A stretch of 32,787 nucleotides of DNA. It comes from Poteriospumella lacustris. Its lineage: Eukaryota; Sar; Chrysophyceae; Chromulinales; Dinobryaceae. The stretch lies in NCBI GenBank assembly GCA_008000375.1, contig SMOI01000348.1, forward strand, positions 1 through 32,787, read 5' to 3'. Under the pieces are notes generated by a model. The model was not told the DNA's origin. It worked only from the letters and a program-made list of their open reading frames with translations, and searched no databases. Below, in pieces: positions 8,871 through 19,100 of this stretch. A program made the translations under genes and the position numbers. Each line of letters begins with the position of its first letter. The stretch's first letter is position 1.

Positions 8871-10398
8871 ATGCTCATCCCGACGTTCTTCTTCTTCGCC
8901 GCTTTGATTTGTTTGGCAACAGCAACAATAGCTGTTGGGGGTGGTATCCAGCTCGCATGGAGGCGAAAGATCGGATCTGGCCAATCCGACAGAATCTCCG
9001 GTTTGCGCTTCGATAGCAATGGTCACATCACTGCGGCGTTGTGGATGCAGGATGCGCTAGACCTGTCGTACGGCGAAACCAGTGGAAATGCGCATGTTGC
9101 AAAGTATGACACCGGAGGTCGTCTCGTGCGGGATGCATCGATGGAAATTCCTTTCAAGAATGTACCAGCCATAGCTCTTGACAAGTCAGACAATGTGCAC
9201 GTGAGCGGTTCAACCAACGATAGCCCGTGGTGCGCCGCAAAGCTGAACAAATCGGGGTCGGCCGAATGGAACACAACGGAAGACGCTGATTGGGTAGGCC
9301 CTCCATTGGTAGCAGTTGACACTTCTGGGAATGCTTACTTGACAGGGAATGTATTGACTGGGAATGCTTCGTGACGATGTGTTGACCATGGGTGTGGTGA
9401 AATACGACTCGAACGGTTCGTCCCGATGGACCCAAGCGGTCGGCGACCATGACGCCTCTCCGGTCTGCTCAATGGTAGACTCGACGGGCAACCTCTACGT
9501 GGTTGGCAACACAGCCATTCCATCGCCAGTGTCGACAATGATTGGCGAGAGGCGATGGGTCATTGCCATGGCCAAGTTCGGTCCCGACGGCGACTTGCTG
9601 GCGTCGTACCAAGGTGATCCACTCGTCGGCGAGGAGTTCGCTCGCGCATGTGTCTTGGACAATGCAGACCACCTGTACATTGCCGGCCAGTCCAACTACG
9701 TCATCAACGGCAAGCTCCAACAGACAGTCAACGCAACACTAATGCAGCTCAACCAGACGGGCTCTCCGCAGTGGGTGCGCCATGTGGCGGGTCGAATGCA
9801 GCTGCAGTTCACCGGCATCGCTGCCGATGACCAGCGAAATCTTTACGTTGCCGGAGAATATGTCGCCGCTCGATCCAACCGCATCGTGTTGATGAAGTTC
9901 GCCTCCAATGGAGCCCAGTTATGGTCGCAAGTCATTGCCAGTCGCCGGCACGACACTGTGACGAGTATTCTGGTGGACTCGACGCTCCGCCGCATTGTCA
10001 TGGCAGGCTTGGCGTATGCTCCAGACGGTTACAGCCATTCCGAGGTGTTTCTCCTCCAATTGGTTGAACCTGCCACTGAACCTCTGAGACTGGGCAGTCG
10101 CCCAGCAGTGAGGTCTCCTGAGGACGTCGACGGCCACGGCGGGGTGACGGACGGTCTGCTGGTGTGCTTTGTGGTGCTCGCTTGCTGGGCAGTTCGACAC
10201 AGCCTCTTTGGAGCGAACTGGCGGCGTCAACGAAGCACCTGTGGGACAATAGACTCCGTTTGCGATGTGGTCCACGAGCAAAAGGTGCTCGCTGCAACTC
10301 ATGGCGGACGAGACTCTGTGTTTGCCGACCGTCGCCAGGGCGACGTGGAGTTGGCTGTGGGACGCCATGAGTCGTGGAGGGCGTTCGCGATCGTGTAG
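8871..10398 (+). CDS. Secreted or membrane beta-propeller protein, frame broken by a +1 shift at about 9373
   Basis: The first frame (8871-9374) starts with a signal-like segment (MLIPTFFFFAALICLATATI). It runs through blade-like repeats of the form 'D-x-x-G-N-x-Y-x-x-G ... K-x-x-x-x-G-x-x-x-W', then stops at a TGA after ...LTGNAS. The next frame (+1) continues the same repeat series without loss, as DDVLTMGVVKYDSNG, to 10398. Skipping a single T gives one 508-residue protein with about six or seven blades, similar in style to SBBP-type beta-propellers. One TM-like helix follows (near residue 430, GLLVCFVVLACWAV), with a basic C-terminal tail. No usable GT-AG intron explains the shift. Three imperfect GGGAATG-led units precede it (9328-9372), so slippage or a base-call error is plausible. 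The context UCG UGA C also resembles +1 recoding sites. The function is probably extracellular recognition or adhesion, and the ligand is unknown. Confidence 0.65.
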
Positions 10399-11900
10399 AT
10401 CGGGTCTGTTGGTTCTCCTGTGGAGGTACCTTGACCCTTGTGTGTGTGCTTGCTGTGCCATCAATATCTTCTTCCCATGGCTGCACTGTTTTGGTGCATC
10501 GCTGAGGCGCGAAGCAGTAGCGCTGGCATCCTCCTGGGTACGGGGGGCGTCTCTCTGCAACAGTCAATCGCCTGTGACCCCAGCGTATGCTGATGGATGA
10601 GCGCTTCGACATTGATTTCGCTCTTTTTCTTTTTGTTCTGCTGTGAGTGTCTGGTGGTGTCCGACGATCCTTAGACCCTAAGCGGTGTCTTCGTCTGTCT
10701 GCCTGTGTTGTGCATGCCTGAGTGTTGCTCGATCAGCGTCTGTCTTATGACATATATGTTTGTTTGAATTTTCTCCTTTGCGATGACCCGTCAGCTGTCG
10801 AAGACGACCACTGCTCTCGTGGCGTGTGGCGTGTTGCCTGTCAGTGGACCAGTGGTCAGTCGCCATCTGATTTATTGTTCTGCGTGTTGTTGTGTACTTG
10901 TTGTGTGTTGCATGTTGTTGACGTGTTTGGGCACCTGCGATGGGTCCGGAAGGGCTGAGGGGTCGTTATCATTACCATCACTGTCACTATCACCACCCAG
11001 TCATCAGGAAGAGCCACCCTCCCTCCGCAGCTTCCATGCAAATCGCCACGCTTTCCCCATATGTCTATCGTTCTCTGTGTGTCCTCCATGTCACTGTGTT
11101 GCGTCTCTGTCGCACCTCATCTTGGCACCGCCCGCCGTCTTCTTCGTCCAGCTCTGTCGACAGCTTCGAGCCGAATCACCGACGACAGCGTATGCGTCTT
11201 GTATTCCTCTGGCCAGAGCGACGGTTATATATGCGTTGCTACTGTTCAATAAGGGTTTGCTTACGTTATAACATACCTGAATCACTATTTATCAATATTT
11301 TCGACGTCGAGAGAGGAAGGAGGTCTGTTGTGTGTTGTGTTGTGTGAGGTGCAGCTGCCTCACTGGCGTCAGCCAGCGCTGTGCCACTGCCGCCCACACG
11401 CCGTATGCAGTTGCAGCAGCAGTAGCAGTAGCAGCGATGGACCCTGCAACAACCCGCCACCCTTCGTCGCTCGCTTCGTGTTCGAGTCCCCTCGCTGTGC
11501 AACCGCCCCCCCCCCTCACCAACCACCTACTGCACATATGAGGCAAATCAAGAGGAGGGTGGACAACTGGTATTGCAGGCTTGTAAACATCGATAAGGGG
11601 CTTAGTTATTGTTTTTGAGGCGCCTGTCGAATTCTTAGCCTTAGTCAATTGCAGCTGCGACGGTGGCGGTGAGAGCTGGAGAGCGCTATGAACTTAATCG
11701 GACACTCGCTTTGACATATTGAAGCTACTCTTCGAAGAAAAATGTACTAGAACTGTCCAGCGCAGACGCGGCGTCGGGCGTCGGGAAAGTTCCGCCGCGG
11801 CGTCTTCCGCTCTTCTGGAATCGCCCTCTGGCTCAACGTCGTCTCCTGCAGGCGGCACAACAATTCTCCTTCAGTCGCTGTCTTTCGAGCTCTTTATCTC
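10399..11900. other. 1.5-kb gene-poor region with simple repeats
   Basis: No convincing gene is seen on either strand. The region holds T/G-rich stretches (a TGTTGTG-type repeat at about 11326-11347), CAG/TAG triplets (about 11410-11437) and a run of ten C at 11506-11515. Short frames are compositional. The last 150 bp presumably contain the promoter of the hydrolase gene at 11901. Confidence 0.5.
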
Positions 11901-12686
11901 ATGGGTTTGTGGAAGCTCATCGGTGTATCGCCGTTGCTGTTGGTGGGCGGCCACTCCGCGTTTGTCGTTTACCACGAGAACAGTGTTGCAAAGACAGCCA
12001 CCTCTGCCGATACGGCCGTGGATTACCGCCCCGGTAGCACAAACGATATGATGCTTGACAACATGCACTCCGGTGACGTGGTTCTCTTCCGACGGAAGTG
12101 GTTCTACCACCACCTTCCCGTCGCGTTGTCGATTCTGCTCTACCGCGGCATCACTCAGAGCGAATTCGACCACCTCGGAGTCGTCATTGTGGACAAGCGC
12201 GGTAATCCATGGATCGTGGAGAACACACCCTTTGAAGGGATGAAGAGCAGGAAGCTCGCGGATCGGCTAAAGGCCAACGACTCGGAAATAGTCGCAATGC
12301 TGCCACTGCTGCCGCGTCCCGAGAAAAGCGCGACATTCGGCGACGTGGAGGACTGGGCCAACAAGTTCAGCGAGCAGCCAAGCGAAGTCGACGCATTCAT
12401 GAAGTTCTCCTCGTCGATCCTCGCGCAGCAGCTCTTCGGGCGAAATCCAGCGGTGCCCATCGAGGCTCGCGCCGCAACCACCGCCGGCCTCTGTCCGAAC
12501 ACGTTGCTACTCAAACAAAACTTGGATGTTCTCGGAATCCGAGTTAAGTTTATGGTGGATACAGAAAACAGCTACGCCACTCTTCGCAGCATTGAAGACC
12601 GTCTCGTATCATTGAAGTACAAGGACCAGCTCAACAAAACGAAGCTGTCGTTTTCCCCCGATTACATCCTCCTTCAAACTCGCTAA
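11901..12686 (+). CDS. YiiX/NlpC-P60-like (permuted papain-fold) cysteine hydrolase
   Basis: This gene encodes 261 residues and ends in TAA. An N-terminal hydrophobic segment (about 5-24, LIGVSPLLLVGGHSAFVVY) suggests a signal peptide or anchor. The core matches the permuted NlpC/P60 (YiiX/YebB/LRAT-like) pattern. HSGDVVLFRR (57-66) is the family's 'GD-hydrophobic' opening, and EFDHLGVVIVD (89-98 region) carries the likely catalytic His91. A Cys198 in AGLCPNTLLL follows about 107 residues later, at the helix start expected for the nucleophile. Members hydrolyse or transfer acyl or peptide bonds at membranes, but the substrate cannot be read from sequence. A partial copy with the 96%-identical core but lacking Cys198 is at 24764-25145. 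The gene ends 33 bp before a decayed exon on the opposite strand (12720-12818). No intron is evident. Confidence 0.75.
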   Translation: MGLWKLIGVSPLLLVGGHSAFVVYHENSVAKTATSADTAVDYRPGSTNDMMLDNMHSGDVVLFRRKWFYHHLPVALSILLYRGITQSEFDHLGVVIVDKRGNPWIVENTPFEGMKSRKLADRLKANDSEIVAMLPLLPRPEKSATFGDVEDWANKFSEQPSEVDAFMKFSSSILAQQLFGRNPAVPIEARAATTAGLCPNTLLLKQNLDVLGIRVKFMVDTENSYATLRSIEDRLVSLKYKDQLNKTKLSFSPDYILLQTR

Positions 12687-12719
12687 CTTGTATCACTACC
12701 AATTCTCGTACGATCGTAC

Positions 12720-12818
12720 CTACTTTTTCTGGATTTTGCTCAGACCGCTGTTCCCTAAGTGTCGTTTGATATCCGCATTTTCATCTTCTCTAACGACCGA
12801 CTTCGACACAAGTTTACA
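12720..12818 (-). pseudogene. Decayed last exon of the 75-residue membrane protein gene (copy 1)
   Basis: The minus strand encodes CKLVSKSVVREDENADIKRH and so on to SKIQKK-stop. Over 32 residues 17 are identical to the last exon of the intact gene at 25179-25278 (PKFVPKPVAGEDEEEDLKRH to SKLKKK-stop). The stop lies 34 nt from the hydrolase stop, exactly as at the other locus. The splice acceptor seen at locus 2 (TTTGTATAG) has no AG counterpart here because that segment carries a deletion. Intron-like similarity continues to about 12895, but no first exon encoding the hydrophobic helix is found. I therefore call it a remnant. It could instead be the 3' exon of a diverged gene using another upstream exon, but I see none. 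Confidence 0.7.
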
Positions 12819-13173
12819 ATTCACCAACGGACAAGCGTGCCTTGACATTAACGGAAAGTACTTAGAAAATGACATCGCAGTCAATAATCGTCGTAGCGAG
12901 GCACTAACATGCCGGTTCCTCACACCTCACAGCTCTAAAATAGCGACGCACCTCATGGCTCACCCCCGCTCACACGAACATATGTTGCAGACGGACAACG
13001 AGCTGGTGACTGGTGAGTGGGCAACCACTACCCTTTACTGGTTGACGTCAGACAGAGACACGACGGGCAACACCAAATAACAAACCCTGAGCGACTTCAA
13101 GATCTTCATTCAATTCGGTCACAAAGATCTGTTGGCATCCCTTGTCACTTCAATTTTCGGCTTGTTCAGCAGT
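12819..13173. other. Intergenic leader of the giant receptor gene
   Basis: About 350 bp lie upstream of the ATG at 13174. The first 75 bp still resemble the intron of the small membrane-protein gene at 25279-25370. A GTGAGT at about 13012 and a TTCAGCAG at about 13165 could frame a 5'-UTR intron, but nothing else supports it. No other gene is seen. Confidence 0.35.
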
Positions 13174-16100
13174 ATGTGGAATTCAAAGTGTCGTCGTGAA
13201 ACCTTTGCTTTCTGGTCGTTGGTGGTCCTTGTGGTATTTTTGAAAGGAGTAGCTGCGACTTCCAATGGCAATGTTCCCTTGTATGGGGCGGCACATACCT
13301 GCTACACCCTTGGCATGTCCTTCTGTTGGGGCAACAATATCAAAGGCCAGCTTGGCGACGGCCTTGCTGGTACATTTGGTCGTGTAGTGTCTCCGAAGCT
13401 GATTTCCAACGACATTCGTGCAATCGCCGTTGGTCGCTCCCACACGTGTGCATTGTTACTGGACGGAAAACCGAATTGTTGGGGTTGGAACTCCAATGGT
13501 CAAGTTTCCAACAGTAAATCGGAGAATGTCCCGACACCTGTTGCTGTAGCGGCTGTGGACAATGCCATAGCGATTTCCGCTGGCAATCTACACTCTTGCG
13601 CGGTACTATCCGATGGTACTGCTAAATGCTGGGGCTCCAATGCAAACGGACAACTCGGTAATGGTGATGGAAGCAAAAATGGTATCAACGTCGCTGTTTC
13701 GGTTGCATCGTTGACCGACGCCTCGGACATCGCCTGTGGCGGTTTTCACACCTGTGCCTTGCTGAAGGCCGGCACCGTTCGCTGTTGGGGTGACAATTCG
13801 TATGGTCAGCTAGGTGACGGAACAACCTCCACCAGAACTGTTCCAGTGGCAGTGTCGTCCTTGACGGGGGTACGCGCTCTCGCTGTGGGGTACCACCACT
13901 CGTGTGCGTTGTTGTTTGTCGGGACTGTAAGCTGCTGGGGCCGTAATGACAATGGACAGTTAGGTGGTGCCTCAGTCCAAATGAGCCGTGTACCCTTATC
14001 AATCACCTTCCGTAGTCCTGCCGTTGCTATAGCAGCTGGAGGCCTCCATTCATGCGCGGTGTCTGCAGATGGTACAGTGCAATGCTGGGGGAGCAACAGT
14101 GACGGTCAATTGGGCGACGGGACATTGACAAACCGCCCAACACCGATAACGGTCCCATCTCTAAGTGGTATTTCGATGGTAGTCGCGGGTAGCTTTCATA
14201 CTTGTGCCTTTGGACAAACGGAAGTCGTCAAATGTTGGGGCAACAACGAGCTGGGCCAGTTGGCCATCGACTACAGCCAGACCCCAAGATCGTCGTTGCC
14301 GGTCACTATTTCGCTTCCTTTCCCAACCGCCGCACCAACTCCGTCGCCTACCCAATCTCCTACACCAGCGCCCACGCAGCCCACGTCTCAGCCTTCCTCG
14401 CAACCCTCTCACCAGCCATCCCGTCAACCGTCCTCACAGCCCACCTCTCAGCCTGTCCTGCACCCTACCTCAAAGCCTTCTGCGCAACCTTCTTCTTCCC
14501 CTTCTCGTCAGCCGTCTTCCCAGCCCACCAGTCAGCCCACTTTGCCCCCTACGCCGTTCCAAATAGTTGTCAAAACACCGCTCGAAGTCGCAACAGTCAT
14601 CAGCACGACCAAACTAAAGGACGTCGGTGGCACCGCCTACTGCCTCTTTACTGTCAAGAGCGGCGATAGTCCCGTTGATCCTCGTCAAGATCAGGTATTG
14701 GCCTCGCCGTATTCGGCAAATGTCCCATCGTCAAGCGGCAGTGTCACTCTCGCGGTCAGGCACTTGGAACCGTCGACAACGTACATGGTTCACTGCGCGC
14801 TGGCGTTGATGAATGGTATCGTGTCCTCCCCCTTGATTTCACAGGAACTCGTCATGCCCTGTTGCAAACGGATGAGTTTGACGTCCACTTCCTCCTTTAT
14901 GGTGAATCATGAGAATGCGACGAAACCGATCTTCACCGTGCGTTTGCTGTCTCGCCCAGCAACCAACATAACCGTGGCGCTGAAGCTGATCGCGCGGGCA
15001 ACAAAGCAGCAGACGGATGCGTCTTATTATTCCGTGTCACCTGCCCAGGCTCAATTTGTCGCGTCGGCTTCAGGTTCATCGTCTGCGTCGTTTATGTTGA
15101 CGATGACGAATCGTGACATCGACGGTGCATATTCGTTGGCGTTGAGTATATCTGGCGGCGATGTCGGCAAGTACAATGTGTCGTCGACCTTTGCAGACCT
15201 CACCATTGTGAAGCCCGGAGAGTTACCGCCACCGCAGATAGCCTCTGTGCGCATGAGTGACTCTGGTCTGGGGCTGTTCGTCGTCTTTGACGCGAACGTC
15301 AATCAAAGCGACTTCAAAGATCGTACGTGGGGTTGTGATCGTCTCTTTACCATGGCGTCATCCGTGCCGAACTCGTCGACATGCTCATGGCTCAACGGTA
15401 CCACCGTCTGGTGGTCCTTGCCGTCGACGCCTGCGGCAGTTCTTCCTGGCGATACGGTTGAACTGAGAGTGGCTTCCCTCAAGAGCGACTGCGACGTGAT
15501 CGTCACGGATCCTGCTTTGCGATCGGAACTGTGTCGCCTTCTCCAGATGAATGCGGCTCAAAATAGGGCGATCGACGCACCGTGGCAGCCTATAGTGCCC
15601 AGCCCCGTGATCACTGCACCTGCCGTTGTGAGTGCCTGTGGTGGCTTCGTGGTGGATGCGTCGTTATCGTCCGGATCAGCTGGTCGACCTTGGAAGAGCA
15701 TCGTATGGGCGGTTCAATCGCGATCACAAGCAGCGTCTGACGCGCTGTTGTCTCAATTGGCGACCATCCCGAACGAGCTGACTGCGCGTTCCATCGACAC
15801 CGAGAAACTTGTTTCGGCGACGTACTCTGTGTCGTTGACGTTGACAAACGTTTTCAACTCTTCGGCCACCGCGACAGTTCCCATTCGGTTTAACAGTGAC
15901 GCGAGGGCTCCGTTGGTGTCTATATTGGGACCGAATCGCTTGTCGGTGTTGGCGAAAGAGTCCGTGACGCTGGTTGCGAATGCGACGGTGTCACCGTGTG
16001 TTCGTGAGGCAGCCAACATCACATTCGATTGGCGTTACTCGGAGGTCCCCGTCGGTGTGCCTCCTCCGTCGTTAGACGTGCTCAATCGCACGGCGATTAT

Positions 16101-19100
16101 TCCTGCGCATACTCTCCATGTAGGACACAGTTACCAAGTGACGGTCACCGCCGCGATGACTTGGGCGTCGTCCCGCCTTTCCGAAAGCGCAACTGCCTCC
16201 GTATCGATCTTTGTCCGCACCGGTTCAGTGGTGGCGCGCATCGCAGGTGGATGGAATCGTAGCATCTCAGCGGATGAGCGGTTGGACGCGTCGCCTTCGT
16301 ATGATGAGAACAACGCCACGTCTCCGTTGACGTATCGCTGGAACTGTATCCTCGCCTCCAGCTCCGGCTTCGGCGACGGTTGTGATTCCGTGCTACAGTC
16401 GCCTGTGAACCAGTCACAGGTGACCATTCTCCACACGGATTTAGCCCTGCAAACGATCTACCGCATCGTCCTCGTGGTGGAAGCCGCTGATGGGCGAGCC
16501 CATTCCACGTCGGTCCTCGTGACGCCGTTGCAACCCCACCGGACGCTGAATGCCACCGCACAGGTGACCACCGCGCAAGCCATGGTCAACAACGACTCAT
16601 TCGTTATCTTGTCCGCCGCAATCGACAGCGACGGAGCGGTTGTCTGTCAATGGGCGGCGCGTCAAGACAGGCAACTGATCGATCTGGCGCCGTTGGCGTT
16701 GACGCCCACGACGTTGTCGATGAACGCGACGACGGGGGTACAGTTTGATTTGAAGGTCTTCGCGGGGTATTTTCTGCCGCGTGCGACGATGACGTTTACG
16801 TTGACGATGACGACGGTCGCGCACTCGGGCAGCACGACGACCACGCAAACGATCTCCGAGGCGAGCGTCGATGTGGTCGTCAATGCGCCACCGTATCGAG
16901 GTGTGGTGATGGTCACCCCAAATGATGGGTCGGGCGTGGCCTTCGACACGACGTTCAGATTCATGACATTCGATTGGACGGACGATTCGCTGCCGCTGTC
17001 GTACGACTTCCAGTACACCGTCGGACCCACGCACCCGCAACTGTTGGCCATTCAATCCGTGTCCCTGGCGGCCACCGCACAGAGTGTCTTGCCACCGGGA
17101 GCCATCGTGATCATCGTTCGGGCGTTTGATACCTACGGGGCCAGTGCGAATGCCTCGCAGTCCTTGACGGTTGCTCGGCGCACCGTCACTCTCGTGACCG
17201 CCACACAGCTCGCCGCCCAGCGACTGCAGCATGCCGTGCGAGTCGACGACGTGGACGGATACCTCGCGTCGACCAATGCCTTGGCCAGTTACCTCGTATC
17301 CTCTGCGCCATCGCCGCCCATCGTCGATGCCGGCATCGCTACGTGTCCGACGATGACGGGCGCCTCGCAGGAGTGTTCCGGACACGGCCGCTGTGAATTT
17401 GCCTTGTCGTCCAACCCGCAACACGTCGTGAATGCGTCGACCTGCGCGACCTATCGCTCGTTCTGTCGACCGACGTGTGTCTGTCGCGCTGGATACACTG
17501 GCGGCGACTGCGGCACCAACGTCGACGACGGAGAATCCGCGGCCCAAACGATGGCCGTGGTGTGCACGACCTTGGTCGACATCTGGACGAATGGGTATCG
17601 CTTCGGGGCGATCGGTCTTCGCCAACGTCTTCTCGAATCCGTTGCATCGACGTTGGTGTTGACGACGCGGTCGCTGCGGGAACTGCCAACAAACTCGTCA
17701 GTGCAGTCGGCGTGTTCACAAGCGGCGACAACGATCGTGACGAATTTGACCACGGCGATGGTCACGGGGACGTCGTCGGCCGTGCATCGGAGCTTGATCG
17801 ACGTCGTGTCGAACCTTGTGTCGCTGCCGCACAACCGCTCCGAAGCGAACAAAGCCTTGCCGGCCATCGTGAGGGTGTTGTTGCCCGCCTTGGCGAACGG
17901 AGAGCAGGCGGCGACGTATCGAAGCGAGTCCGTAACCGTCACCCTCGTTCGTGATTTCGCCGCATCGCTGGACAACCGCCTCATGTCGCCATCGAATGCT
18001 TCGATTCAGATCGCGGCCGACAAGAGGCACCACTGTGGCAGCGGCGATGGGTTCGCGCAGTTGGCCATGACCACTTGGGCATCGACGCCGGTCAACGTCC
18101 CCGTCGAGGGCATCTCCGTCGTCTTCCGCACCGACGTCGTTCGTCGAACAAACACGTCTGCGCCGTCCCCGAGGCCAATCCGAAGCGAGACGCTGCCACC
18201 AGACTACTACCTTTCCATACCGTTCACCAAGACGCAACGACTGACCAATCACACGATCGAAGAGCGTCTGCTGAACCCGGGACTCAACAACACCTTTCCG
18301 CAGTGCTACGAGTACTCGGAGACCCTGCAGGATCTTTCACCCTGCAGCGGCTGTCGTTTGGAGAGCTTCACCGACGACGCGGTGACGTTTGCGTGTCTGG
18401 ACATCGCCGATTTGTGTGGCAACGGCACCGACGCGGTGAGTCATGACGAAGGCAGCAGTGGGAACAGCAACGGTGGCAGGACCGACGTGATGAGTGTTGA
18501 CGAAGGCAGCAGTGGGAACAGCAACGGTGGCAGCAGCGTCGTTGGCACTGGTGGTGGCAGCGGTGGTGGTGGAGTAACTGGTTCGTCGCCGCTACCTCGT
18601 GGGCAGCGTGTCAATCAATTGGTTGCGCTGTTGCTGGATGCGGGCGATGGGATGGTCCTCGTGATGCAGGCGAATCCGTTGGCGATGGGCTGGGCGACGG
18701 CGAAGATGGTCCTGTCGTTCGTGGGTGTCTGGGTCCTGGTCTGGCTGACGGGCGTCGTGGTCTTCTACCGATGGGACCTCTTCGATTACTACAAGGCCAA
18801 CTACGGCGCGATCCGTGGCTTCATGCCGGCCGCCTTGACGTCGTTGCATGCGCTGCGTGGCTCTGGACTGGCGCCCAAGCTGCCGTCAGGAGAGTCAGAG
18901 GCCACTACGGTCAGTGTGGCGGTGTCCAAGCTGTATCGCCAAGTGCTCAGCGAACGCAACCTGGCGACCACCGGTCTTCTCGTTCAAGGCGGCCCCCTGG
19001 CCAAGACGCTGACCCCAGATGCGCACACCAGACCGGCGGCCACGCCCACGGCACTTCCGATCGAATCGTCGCCAGCGATGCGTCAGGACATGCGACTCAA

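Noticed and set aside
10783-11347. Overlapping 135-162 codon frames in the gene-poor region
   Set aside because: They are Cys/Ser/His-rich translations of simple T/G/C-rich DNA with no domain, and overlapping frames are equally open.
16597-17625. 342-codon minus-strand frame in the receptor ectodomain region
   Set aside because: It is antisense to a frame with Ig/REJ-like and EGF features and has no protein-like pattern of its own.
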